Shown here piece after piece: positions 11,074-22,109 of a stretch of 64,000 nucleotides of DNA. Below the pieces are notes generated by a model. It saw only the letters and a program-made list of their open reading frames with translations. It did not search any database and was not told where the DNA came from. The stretch spans positions 372,001-436,000 of the forward strand of contig JAPWGK010000021.1 in the NCBI GenBank assembly GCA_029641185.1, given 5' to 3'. Position 1 is the first letter of the stretch. Every line of letters begins with the position of its first letter. This stretch comes from Pseudofabraea citricarpa (taxonomy: Eukaryota > Ascomycota > Leotiomycetes > Helotiales > Dermateaceae). The position numbers were made by a program, and so were the translations under genes.

Positions 11074-12847
11074 ATGGTGAGATGTACTCGTTGTTTTAAC
11101 TAGCTTTAACGCTTTGCTAGTGAGGAAAAAAGGCTCTATGTTCCTTGACGACAGCGAGAACGATAATAATTGGCTGGCTATGCGGTTCTCTTTCCCGCTT
11201 TGACTTTTGAGTAATATCAGGAAGGCTTAAGAGGAAGCGTTGCGGTATAGTTCAGCGGAGGCTCTCCAATTCCTGCTGTGCGGGGAGACAGGTCAGTAAT
11301 AAACTAAATTACTTTTGCAGCCCTGGTAGCTAAGGCGAAAAGCGATAGGCTAAGGATTCCCTCGCAAATTACTGCGATGTCATTATGAGCAATATGGCTA
11401 CATTATTGACGATTGGGTAGGAGTTTGTTGCAGAATCATAGAGCCCAAAGTTGTCAGCCGGATTTCACTCAATGGTCAGCATCTTGGGCCAGTAAGGAAA
11501 TGTTTAAGTTGAATCTTCCAGGCCGTTTTAACCAGCAAAGATGGTATTGGAGAGCTTGCTGTGTTTGCCTGTGCTACGGAGTTGGGCAGTGACAGCATTG
11601 TAATGATACTCCAATCATTTGGTTATGCCTCTTGCCAGGTCAAACGCGTACGCACACCCTCAGCTTTTGTCACCCACCAACGAGAGTCATCTCCAAGTCC
11701 ACGTACAACGCCGAACCTTAGCTGCTCATCCTTCTGTCAAAAGGTTTGCATTAACAGCCTCGAGATGCGACTCTTTTCGCACAGGCTTGAACTCAAAGTC
11801 TGTCGCTTGATTCAACAGCAACGCTTTTACGCGACCGGGTAGATAAACCCGATGGGTTATTTCTCATTCTTCTCTATTCTGGTCTCATTTCTGGTTTTTG
11901 GTTTGGGGCCGGTCGTTAGGCTGCGCGAGGCTTGGTTACCTACCACTTTCTGGTTGTCAGCGTACCATCTGCTTCTCTGCTTTGGGTTACCATAGAAAAC
12001 CTGCTGGCTGAGAATCGCAAGCGAATCACCTCGCCGTTGATCTTGACTGGCCTTGCACCGTCACATTTTTCACCCCCATCAGTATGCCTTGCCTTGCTGC
12101 TTTTTCCCGTGCCATTTAGCCGGGCGTCAGATCAGGGAAAGACTGAGAGGCTCCCTAATAAGAGTCACCGGTCAGCTGGTGTTTCGTGTTCTCCTTACCA
12201 CGTTATCACTCTCTTTTGGTCATGCTAGCTCTTTGCTGTCGACTCTCTCCTTTTCAGCTGTCGGATCTCTGTGCTGGCTTACCGAAAACGTGGCTTGTGG
12301 AGCACAAATCAAAGGTCAAGGCCGTTTTGTTGTTTCTCGTATCGTGGTTCCTTATGTACGAAGCCCATTATCCTGTTGCAATTCAGAATAAGAGCCTCTT
12401 CTTGTTACCCCAATGACGAATCAGCTCTGGGTCCCAAGACTTCCTGCGAACATCAAATCAATTAGCCATCTAGGTAGGCATCTCAGAGTACGTTGGAAAC
12501 ATCGTTTCAACCACACTTCTGATTCACCAAAGTGGTACATCTTTGACCTTTAGGATGTCCTTGGCGGCAACCATTATGCAGCATCGCTGACGCAATCTTT
12601 ATTCCCTTAGCGTTGATACATCTTTGAGAGAGAGTTTAACACAATGTTTATCCTTGATTTCACGATTTATATCCAGCACGAGCAGAAAATCCACTGAAAC
12701 CGATATTTACTTGATGAGAGAAGATATTTCTTGTTCTAGCTAATAAGGCAAAGTTCTATATCTTCTATTTCTGATCTTCCGATTAACCCCGGTACGCCAA
12801 AATGTATACAAATCGCTTGCTCGTCGCTTGGTTCCCCGTCCTATTTT
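11074..12847. other. Long gene-free region
   Basis: About 1.77 kb with no recognisable gene. Short open frames overlap each other in several frames between 11.5 and 12.5 kb, but none has a family-like pattern or convincing splice partners. The right end is the 3' flank of the flavohaemoglobin gene. Confidence 0.45.
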
Positions 12848-14089
12848 TCAATTCAAATCACCAGTTCCGAAGACTTCCATCTTTATCTTCTCTGGAGCAA
12901 CTCCCATCTCCTTCAAACGGGCAGCTATCTCAGCCATGAAGACGCCGGGTCCACAGATGTAGTACGTGGCTCCTTTGTGCTCCAAGAACAGATCTTTCTG
13001 TGGGTGGACCTTCTTCAAGTCCATGCGCACATCAAAGTGGTAATCCTCGCCATTCACATCGCCATCAACCACGTTGCTCTTGAACACCACACTATGAATA
13101 TTCTCATGTGACTTGCTAATGTCACGGACGTGGTCGCTGAAAGCATGAAGAGCTGAGCTTTTAGCCGTGTGGATCCAGGAAATCTCACAGGTGGACTTGT
13201 GATGCACGAGGCTGTTGAGAATAGAGATCATAGGTGTGATTCCTACACCGGCTGAGATTAGGACAACGGGCGACTGGTCGGGTTCTGTAGGATCTAGGAA
13301 GAACTCTCCAGCTGGATGCGAGACGCCAATCGTATCGCCAATCTCGATGCTGTCATGAAGGGTATTCGAGATCAAGCCAGCTTCGGTTATGACGGTACTT
13401 CCATCGACAATCACACCCGCTTCTCTCTTGACACTGATGCGGTAATAATCCGATTTGGGCTCGTCGCTCAGAGAGTACTGTCGAGATTGGAGGTATCCGA
13501 AACTCGGGACGGGCAGCTGCACCGAGATGTACTGACCGGGCTTGAACTTTGGGAGCGATTTCCCATCTTCAGGCTGCAGATAAAACGACGTGATGTGATC
13601 GGCCTCCTTGACTTTCCTGGCGATCTTGAACTTGCGCCAGTCGGTCCAGCCGTCGAACTCGTTGTACAGCTGGGCTTCCTTGCCGATCAGCACGTTAGCG
13701 AGCTGCGTATACGCCGCTGCCCACGCGGCGAGCACATCGGGAGTGAGTGCATCGCCGAGGACCTGTCCCATGGCCGCGAGCAGATACTTTCCTACCACAT
13801 CGTACTGCGCCGGTTGGATATACAGCGATACGTGCTTCTGGCAGATGCGCTCGACGGCTGGGGCTAGCACGCCCAGGTCGTCGATGTTGGATGCGTATGC
13901 CAGCAGAGAACCTGCTAGCGCTCTGGGCTGGGCACCGCTCTTCTGGTTCGTCACGCTGAAGATGTCCCATAGGCTTGGGGCGTCGTGCAGCAGGTTGTTG
14001 TAGAATGTTGTCGTGATCTCGGTCCCGTGCGCTTGTAGGACTGGAACGGTCGATCGAACGATCTTGATCTGATCCGGAGTGAGTCCCAT
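12848..14089 (-). CDS. fhb1: Flavohaemoglobin, nitric oxide dioxygenase
   Basis: A single exon encodes 413 residues, the full family length. The globin domain covers about 1-140, with Tyr30 at the B10 position and the proximal His86 in KHVSLY. The FAD-binding reductase domain follows (about 150-265) with the SRQYSLSD flavin motif. The NAD-binding domain (about 270-413) has GVGITPM and the terminal YYICGPG and EVFGTGD segments. The enzyme oxidises nitric oxide to nitrate using oxygen and NAD(P)H, and protects fungi from nitrosative stress. A TATA box is present upstream. The lack of introns contrasts with most neighbours. Confidence 0.97.
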   Translation of the reverse strand: MGLTPDQIKIVRSTVPVLQAHGTEITTTFYNNLLHDAPSLWDIFSVTNQKSGAQPRALAGSLLAYASNIDDLGVLAPAVERICQKHVSLYIQPAQYDVVGKYLLAAMGQVLGDALTPDVLAAWAAAYTQLANVLIGKEAQLYNEFDGWTDWRKFKIARKVKEADHITSFYLQPEDGKSLPKFKPGQYISVQLPVPSFGYLQSRQYSLSDEPKSDYYRISVKREAGVIVDGSTVITEAGLISNTLHDSIEIGDTIGVSHPAGEFFLDPTEPDQSPVVLISAGVGITPMISILNSLVHHKSTCEISWIHTAKSSALHAFSDHVRDISKSHENIHSVVFKSNVVDGDVNGEDYHFDVRMDLKKVHPQKDLFLEHKGATYYICGPGVFMAEIAARLKEMGVAPEKIKMEVFGTGDLN

Positions 14090-16233
14090 GTTCTGTTTTA
14101 TTCTTGAGATGTCCAGAAGTGAGAAACGAGATCAAGAGTTTTGATAGATTTGAATAGATGTGTCTTTGATTGTCAGACTTTTATTGGAGTAAGTGATTGG
14201 AGAGATCAATGTACTGAATGGTCCGAGTCGAGAACCCATCATGTAGGCCGTATTGCATTTTGCTTTTATATGTATCCATCATGGCTGGTCGCGGGTGGGT
14301 CGGGAAAACATGGAAGGTTGCCAGAGGGAAAAAAGAGCTGACATTGCATAGTCATACGTTTATTTCCTAATGGCAAGGGAAGCAAAGGCTCAGAAGTTGC
14401 TTGAGAGCGTGGTGTTCTGCGACGTGACTCGGTTCGTGTTGGTTTTCGAGGAGCCTTCTCCGCGGGAGCGACGACGTGCTTGGAAATACACAACTCCTGA
14501 CACGCTTTGGCGAAGAACTGCCGGGTGTCGACGCTCGCAAGATTCTCGTCATCATGCCATTGTGGATTGGGCCCTTCTGCACCGAGCTCGAGGTTTACCC
14601 GGTTCTTATCTCTTTCTCTCTTTCTGTATCTGTGGTTGCAATCAATCCCATTCTTAAGCTCTCGCTGCTTCTTTTGCTTGTTGCATGTTCCAGCCTGATG
14701 GCCTGGAAACGGTCGCTTTTCTTGACAGGGGTTCTTCTGATGGGATGATAGCCGGGGGCCTCGCTTAATTGACAGCTGTACGTAGTACCGTCACTGCACT
14801 TCCAATAACGAATCCTTCGACCCATCTTACTCATCTCTCCAGCTTTTTGGCTCTCTCGGTACTCCGTGACACGGAAATGTGCCGCGTTGTTTCCACGGAA
14901 GTGTCGAACAAGGCGAGGTGGATCAAAACTCTTGTGGGTATAATTAGAAAATCATTTCGTAAGGCTGTGTCCGCTTCTCGGGTTCTCGGACTCGGGTTCT
15001 CGGGTCCCGCTACGACCGTTTATGGTTTATGGTTTTTGGCTTTTGGTTTGCCGTTTATGGTTTGCCGTTTATGGTTTGCCGTTTGCCGCTTTGCTCTGTT
15101 GACTTGAGTGGCTTGACTGAGATGTATTGTAGTACAGAAACTTGTTATCATTCATTTTAAAGAGCTAAAAAGTTGTTATAAATTTTAATATTTGAATTTT
15201 TGTGTCAAGAGATAATTATCGGTTGGCCTAAGCAACGGCTCGACTGGAACCACGTGTTGAATATCGTGTCGAAAGTTTTTTTTTTTTTTTTTTAAATGGG
15301 GATATTTGAGCTTTTATAACGACTATAGCTAAGCATGCGACTATTATTTCTATAATAATGTAAGAATAGAAATATATTATGAGGCTTTGAGAATCCAGCT
15401 TTGACAGCTTTGAAAACATATCAACAGTTGATCACAATGTTTAATATCTGGTTTTTCTCATAAACAATAGCATTTACCTAACTGCAGCTGCTCCTGTCAA
15501 ACATTATCTACAAAACCTATCAAAGCTGCGCTTTTGCCCTTTATAAATCTGTTGCCATTCTATTCTATTCTTCTGATCCCTTTGAAAGCGGAAAAGGCGG
15601 CAAAATCTACCTATAGATATGGGTTGCTCGCTTAATATTTTACTTGGAGGAAGCAAATGTGCAGTTATTAACAATGGAATTTATGATGACAAAACAATTA
15701 TTTTCTAAACCCTGTCTTAAAATCATATGCAGGATGAGAGTTGGCTGAGCTGTGCGATCGAGGTTGTTCTCTGCTTATGACACGTGAGTGAGGCCGCACA
15801 ATTTCTATCTTCCAATCACAGCAATCTGGCTGTCGATACTGCATGATGTGCTGAGGCCGCACATGGCGTTGTTCAATGAGAACTGAATATTGGCAAGCCT
15901 TATCGTATCAACAGGCATGTGGCTGCAGGGCTAACCTCATTAGAGAAGGATGTCTCCCCAGCCTGGTCAGTCGTATTGGAGGCCGGCCATGCACTTTCTT
16001 GGGAGGCCGACCATGACAACAATATTTAGCAGCGCCTGCTGTCTCCTTTCTTTCCCTCCTTTCCTAATCATCAACCTTCTTGGGACTGATAGTGTATGTT
16101 CCCAGTTTCCTCAACCCAAACCTCATTCAAAGTTGTGCTGATATTCCCACAGCCTTACAACCTTTGTCAGCTCTCCTGAGCGGAGACCACCTCCGCTCGC
16201 CCACCTATTTCGCGAGAATGTTACAGTGATCCA
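14090..16233. other. Gene-free region with an AT-rich block and simple repeats
   Basis: The first 200 bases are the flavohaemoglobin promoter. Repeated TTTATGG and TTTGCCG words form an imperfect satellite at about 15018-15090. An AT-rich block runs from about 15120 to 15720 and includes a run of 18 T at 15276-15293. No protein-coding signal was recognised. The AT-rich block resembles decayed repeat DNA, but no transposon end could be identified. Confidence 0.5.
14263..14270 (-). promoter_or_regulatory. TATA box of the flavohaemoglobin gene
   Basis: The minus strand reads TATAAAAG here, about 174 bases upstream of the ATG at 14089, a reasonable distance for a fungal promoter. Such boxes are typical of inducible genes. 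Confidence 0.55.
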
Positions 16234-17026
16234 GTGCAATCAAGCGGTCTCGATGCGTGTCTACTACCCAGTGCTAGTCTTGAGGATCTCTGTTGTCCGG
16301 GAACGACAGGATCTCCTACCTGGGATGGATCGTTATCGGGACAGTTTGAAAGTCTCGACCACTATGGGCTTTGGTTGGAAGGCCAAGGTGCCGATCACGG
16401 ATTTACGGACGGGGTTTTTGGGCTCTTCGAACCAGGGTTTGGCGACCTTGGACTTGAGGAGAACGCTAATCTCGAGGGATGGAATTATTCGGGAGGGCAA
16501 TGGGAGGGGGCGGAATTTGAGATGTCCGAGCAAGGACAAAGGGAATACAACACCGCGACGCCTTTTGTCGAAGTCGAGAATCGAAACATCAGCTCCTCGC
16601 TGAACGAAACCACCCCAACTGGTAAAGAGATACCCAGTACAGATGTAACTTCAACCTTGGCAGATGACTGGCTTTGTGATTATCCTGATTGTGGCCGATA
16701 TTTTACCCACCGTCACAAGCTCAAGTAATATCTGACAAGCCATTATATGAGGTACTTTGTTTGCTAACTTCATCAAGCCGACATAGGAAATATCACATCG
16801 TGACATCAAGCCTTATCGATGCAATGAGCCTTCATGCGCAGCACGAGACATCGCCTTTTCTTTGAGAAAAGACCTTGCACGGCACCAGGCTAAGCATAAT
16901 GGTCGACGGTTTTATTGTCATCATGCCAACTGCCAATACAATCCAGACGGGGTAGAGGGGGGTTTTACAAGAAGAGATAATCTCAAAAGGCATATTTCGA
17001 ATCAACATAGCCAAGGCAGGACGTAG
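16234..17026 (+). pseudogene. Broken C2H2 zinc-finger gene
   Basis: The first part (16234-16728) reads an acidic N-terminal region and the start of a C2H2 finger, CDYPDCGRYFTHRHKLK, then a TAA stop at 16726. Directly after it comes TAT CTG ACA AGC CAT. A canonical finger would have Arg-His where TAA-TAT stands, so two codons seem to have changed by C-to-T and G-to-A transitions. Fingers two and three are intact further on in another frame (about 16800-17026). They have Cys-x4-Cys...His-x3-His in RCNEPSCAARDIAF...LARHQAKH and FYCHHANC...NLKRHISNQH. No donor/acceptor pair that I could find restores one frame. It probably descended from a fungal transcription factor. A truncated protein from 16234-16728 cannot be excluded. 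Confidence 0.6.
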
Positions 17027-18437
17027 CGGTGGAGTATAAAGATACACATGAAGTGTCTGAGATGCCAAGGAGGGCATAAGACTAACGAGGGGTGGGTGGT
17101 AGGAGTCATTTATATACGTTTTATCAAGGTAACGACCCGGCGTTGCTTAAATACGTTGGATTGAACAGATGCGCCTTGCTATGCTACAGTTCTTGGTTAC
17201 TCGCTGTGGTATAACATTCATCAATCAGCGAGCCATCCAGTTCAATCTGCAGATAATTTTCCAGCCACCCTCTATTCATAGTAGTATTGTAGCTTTTTAT
17301 ACATCAAAACATAACTGAAATAAAGATTTATCTCAGGTTTAGAGCTTCCACAATAAGCTCCGAGCATCAAAGTGTTATTAATTCAGTTGGAATACTCTTT
17401 TCTAATTCTTTTAGTATAAAGGTTGATCACTTGTGTTATAAACAGGTATAACTTCTCGGGGATATAATGTTAAAGAAATTCTTTAACTTCTTCTTATACT
17501 TATATCTTGAGAGTAAAAAGTTTATATAAAGGTAAGATTACTCCTTAGCCAACTTTAGAAGTAAGTAACTAAGATTGGACTTTATACATTGGAAGTATTT
17601 ATTATATATGATTCTTGTATAAGCCTAAGACTGAGAATACTATCTATAAAAATATATTCACCTAGGAGCTGGTAACATACCTGAATGAAAGCTTTAGTCC
17701 TGTGACTAATTAAACAGCTATACAAAAGCAGTCATATTTAATTATTTTCAAACTATAACAAACACCTTCTTCTTTGCAGTTTTACCTTGGGCTCAAAACT
17801 TTATCTACACCAACAAGGTACTCAGGTACAGTATCTGATGATGAGACCCACAAATAACCTGCCTACTGCAAAACCTGCCTATAGAATCACAAGCCAGTGT
17901 TCAAAGAATTTAGTTTGGGGTTTCCGAGCTTTCGAAGCTCCTGGTTTTGAAATCCAACTACCAGTGATAGCGTACCAAACATGAACATAAACCCCCACAA
18001 CATAACCCACCCATGTTCAGCAACTTGCGACAAAGAAATTATATCTAAAAGAACCGGCCTGAAACTAAGAGCACCGGAAAGAAATAGAACGCAAATTTTG
18101 ATACGCTTTTATATGTACCGTCAGTGAGTTTGGTCATTTGCAACCTTGTTCAGCCGCCGTCGACAAAACTGTGAATTTTTAATGGTTATACCTTCGTGTC
18201 TATTCTAGTAGCTCCGCGCCCGGCGAAATTAGCTAGCCCACAGAGATTGCGAAGGAAATTTATAAAAGAGCGGTTTCTCTCCAGGCTTTAACACCTTCGC
18301 ATCTTCACACATTCACACCAGAACCACCATCCTCCAACCCACTCCATCACTCCGCAGATCTTCTGCGTTAACATCTTCACATCGCAGAACACTACCAGCA
18401 CTACCAACACGACCAGTACAAGCAATACTTCGACAAT
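17027..18437. other. AT-rich block and promoter of the 18438 gene
   Basis: From about 17100 to 17770 the sequence is strongly AT-rich and free of open frames, matching the block at 15.1-15.7 kb on the other side of the broken zinc-finger gene. From about 18200 it becomes ordinary promoter sequence with a TATA box and a CA/CT-rich leader for the next gene. Confidence 0.55.
18261..18270 (+). promoter_or_regulatory. TATA box upstream of the 18438 gene
   Basis: The sequence tataaaagag lies 177 bases before the ATG at 18438 and is followed by a pyrimidine/CA-rich leader, the usual fungal core promoter layout. Confidence 0.6.
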
Positions 18438-19687
18438 ATGGATGACTTCCATGCCATCGACCTCAACTCGGGCTGTTCCAGAGACAACAGCCCTGCTCGC
18501 TCTGAAGATGGCGACTGGGTTATCCTGAAGAATCCAGCCCACGCCAAAGCCAAGCCACAGACACCAACACAGCCAGATACACAGACCCTGCCCCAGCTGC
18601 TCTACCCACCCGCTGGTGAAAATGTTTTGATCCCCTACCGTTTAAAGTCCCAGCTAGAAGAGACTCCTAGCAAGGATGATAAGCCCAAAGCAGCAGAGCA
18701 GGAGGAGCGAGGAAGAGCGAAAACGCGGACAAACGAAAAGGAGACTTCAGAAGAGGCTCCCGCTGCCAAATCTATCAAGACTTCTGGTAGATTCATATCA
18801 GCCATGACGAAGTTTTTGTCCGCGTTGGATCAGGAGGGAAGAGGCCGATGGATGCCTAAACTGATGGTGGGTAGAGACTATAATCCCTTGACCAACCCAG
18901 AGGAGTACTTTAGGTCCTGCTCTCCGGCTCGTATCTACGAACCTTCCTCTGTACCAGATGCAAGAACTACCTTGAGCCGGGCTGAAGGTAAATAAATATT
19001 CAAACTCCTTTCAAATCACACTTGTGCTAATATCCAATTGCAGAAAAGCCAAAACCAGCACCAACACCAACCGTCAAGATCACCAAGGCTGAGACTAAAG
19101 AGGCAGAGAAACCAGAGGCAGAGAAAGCAAAGACGAAGACAGCTCAACCTAAATGCTTTCAGCCCCCGAGGGACACAACGACCATGACCGGAGAGGACCC
19201 AAAGGCCAAATCCGCTCAGAAGAAGAACGAGAATGCTGCATTGAAAGATTTCGAGCGCTTCCAGGAGTCTTGGGCCGATTACCGGACGCACTGGGCCAAA
19301 AGTCGGGGCGAAGGCTCCAGCTCATCTGCAGGTCCCGTTGAAACCGAAGAAACATCCATCACGCCTGGATCCAAGCGAAGAATCACTGATAGCGTCTCGT
19401 CCGCAAGACTCCAGTGGCAGAGGGAGATGTATGAGGCTGAAAGGATTCGGAAAAAGCCGTCTGCTAATATTCATTGCTCTTCCAAAGCTGCACAACCCTC
19501 AGACCCTATTGTTATGCCATCTTTTGCCTCACATAACATGTACATCAACAGACCCTTCCAAGACGGACCCGCAAGCCAGCACTCTGTAAAGAAAACCGAG
19601 TCTGCAAATGGACGGGTCGAGACCCAGTCTCGCCATGCAGCAAAGGATATCCTAAAACATTTCGCTGAAAGAAAAAATACTGACTGA
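18438..19687 (+). CDS. Hypothetical disordered, charged protein
   Basis: Two exons, 18438-18987 and 19044-19687, joined by a 56-base intron (GTAAAT donor, TGCTAAT branch, CAG acceptor), encode 397 residues. I do not recognise a domain. The protein is rich in Lys, Glu, Pro and Ser, with a Pro/Gln/Thr-rich stretch near residue 40, a charged Lys/Glu region around 75-115, and a Lys-Pro/Ala-Glu-rich segment after the splice. One segment (about residues 115-160, containing RFISAMTKFLSALDQEGRGRW) could fold. It has neither a signal peptide nor membrane spans. It sits next to AT-rich DNA and may be lineage-specific. Confidence 0.7.
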
Positions 19688-21002
19688 CAGGTGTGGTCAG
19701 CCGATAAAGCAACATTTGGAGCGCATTCTTTCTCGAGATGGATGGAGCGATAAGGGTAAGATCTCCTCGAGAAGAAGCAACCGTCTTGTATGGACTGGGT
19801 TTAAGGTCACAATGTGCCTGAAGATAGCAGGCATGGGCTGGAGGTAGAAATTTGGGATTGGTGATGGCGCGTATACCCCGTATTGTTTCTCCCTGGAGTT
19901 TGCTATACGGCTTTCAGCGTTGGGGTTAGGAGTGCGAAGAACGGATGCTTCTCTCTACTCCGTGCCTCTAGCAATCTAAACGATAAACCCCGTTGACGAT
20001 GTAGTCTTTAGAGGTGCATAGTCAAATGCGCTGTTCTGTATGAATTAGATACTTAGTTCTCGATCAAGAATACATCTCAACAAATCTCACTGACGGTGAC
20101 TGACCTGATTTCAAACTATGTGTTTATCAGTACTTCGACGGAGTCTCGTCTGGATTTAAAGCAATCACGCGATGACATCCCGAATTTCAATAGCTTTCCC
20201 TAGTTTAGGCCCAGCCGACGTCGAGGAAATATTTTAAGCCACAAGCCAATACCCAAAGCCTCAAGGCTGTGCTGCAATGAAACAGCAACATCGTAACATC
20301 GTGACAATCACAACCTTCTCGATTCTCCACTTCTTGGGCGGCTCCGTCGGGTAACCTACCCTCACCTGCGCCAAAGAGGCGTAGAAGAAACCAAATCACA
20401 GAGGGCGGTCCACATAAAAATGTCTGATTCGACGTGTGGAATTATTTGCGTTGCTTGGCTCATGTAAGCAAATTTCTTGAAGATTAGAGAACCATGAGAT
20501 ATTTCATGGAGTTGGAGTGAGAGAATCGAGGATTGAAGGTGTTATCTCAACAAGAATGTAGATCTCAGATGATGTGCCACGTGACTCAGAGCTGAGAAGG
20601 AATATAAGCCGTTTCTATGTCTGGGGAAGGCGATGGCGGCTTCCTTAAATGAAGCTAGAAGTATTTCTCAAATACCTGGAACGTCGCAGCACACTGTGAC
20701 TCGAGAGACTGGTTGGCTACTCAAAGACTCCAAATGAACTGATCAGCACGAGTAGGTACGTGAAGTGGCACAAGCGCTTACCGACGAGGCGCTTCCCATT
20801 TATTTCACGTACAATAAGCAATAAGCTTAACCAAGTTTGTCGTGCCGAAACATTGAGACTAAAGGAAGTCATGGAACTTCCCATTGCTTAAAGAAAGGCT
20901 TGTTTCCAAACCTCTCGAGCCTTTTATTTTTTTGTCTTCTCCTGGTACTGTACATACATCCGCTCGTTTTGTTTTGCCTGGCTGAGATCCTTGCCCTTGA
21001 TT
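19688..21002. other. Gene-free spacer
   Basis: About 1.3 kb between two plus-strand genes. Nothing coding was recognised. The last 200 bases contain a T-rich and CT-rich leader before the ATG at 21003. Confidence 0.5.
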
Positions 21003-21960
21003 ATGTTCCCAACCCAGTTGATCGCGGCAGGTTTGCTGCTCGCCAGAATCTCAAATGCTTTAGAGACTTGCTACTATCCCGACGGAACAACAATTTCAGA
21101 TCACGTCCCGTGTAACCAAACATCTTCCGGCGTCTCATCCTGCTGCGATCCCAAGGACTCTTGCTCAGAAAGTGGGTTTTGCCTCGGGAGGTCTGGATGG
21201 ATATATCGGGGGAGCTGTACGGATGCATCGTGGGCGTCGGCGAACTGCGCAAAGCAATTCCCAGCTTGCGTGACAGGTATGATGCGCCTCCCGTGACTGG
21301 AGAGAAGCATAGCTAAGTGTAGAAGATCCTTCGAGTCAGCAGCGATATGACTTCTGGACTCCGTTGTGGAGCTGTGATGCACAAGGAACCGCTGTCAGTA
21401 ACTTTTGCTGTGGCTATGGAAGTGGCGATACTTGCTGCCAATCCCAATTCACGCTCGGTACCACAGGGAATGCCTTCAAGCCTGGCGAAGATGCATTGGT
21501 ACAGAATATCTCATCTGCGGCTATTGCTTCGTATACTGCAACGGCAGCTACTTCTTCCCCGACAGGAGAAACATCACAACCCAGCTCGAGCTCGAGCTCA
21601 AGCTCAAGCTCAAATTCCAACTCCAACTCCAACTCCAACTCGGACCTCGGGACAAAGATTGGTCTTGGAGTTGGCGTCCCATTGGGTGTTTTGGCTCTGG
21701 GGTTGCTGGCTTTGTTGTTTTGGCGCGAGAAAAGAAAGAGGGCGCCAGAGGGAGGCGATAGCGCGTTGATGATGAGTCAAAACAGCGGTAGTAACCAGGG
21801 TAGTAACCAGACATACACGGATCAGAGTCACGGCCATGGCCAGGTCAACAACTATCCGCAAGGGGGCACGTACATCGAAGAACAGCACAAGTCGGCTTGG
21901 AGTCCGGCTCCTACGTATGAAGCCCCTGCAAATACAGCACCGCAAGAGTTGAGAGCTTGA
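21003..21960 (+). CDS. Cysteine-rich single-pass membrane protein, Wsc/Mid2-like
   Basis: Exons 21003-21276 and 21323-21960 (46-base intron) encode 303 residues. The start is the ATG at 21003. A signal peptide (about 1-22) leads into a Cys-rich extracellular domain with CYYPDG, SSCCDPKDSC, GFCLGRSGWIYRGSCTD, LWSCD and NFCCGYG...TCCQ motifs. A Ser/Thr-rich stalk ending in runs of Ser and Ser-Asn (about residues 175-200) follows. A single membrane span (GLGVGVPLGVLALGLLALLF) then leads to a basic Arg/Lys-rich junction and a disordered cytosolic tail. This architecture is that of fungal wall-stress sensors and related glycoproteins, although the Cys pattern is not the classical WSC domain. A role in wall sensing is inference. 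It converges on lcp5 with only 149 bases between stops. Confidence 0.8.
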
Positions 21961-22109
21961 GTTGAGCGAGTACTGGAAGGTGGATGTAATATAATCATAG
22001 AGTAACGAACGCCTTTTGAAACTGATAATAGCAAAGTAATAGAAGAAGCTTGACATTATCCGATTGGATGTCTTGCCGTCAGCAATATTAAATTCTTTGG
22101 TCTGATTAC

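Noticed and set aside
13316..13867. Plus-strand open frames antisense to the flavohaemoglobin gene
   Set aside because: They mirror the codon pattern of the real gene on the other strand and show no family features.
15276..15293. Run of 18 T as the poly(A) tail of an inserted retroelement
   Set aside because: No target-site duplication or element body could be recognised beside it.
16752..16786. A 35-base intron that could bridge the zinc-finger frames
   Set aside because: It is shorter than any other intron here, still leaves the upstream stop, and does not restore the frame of fingers two and three.
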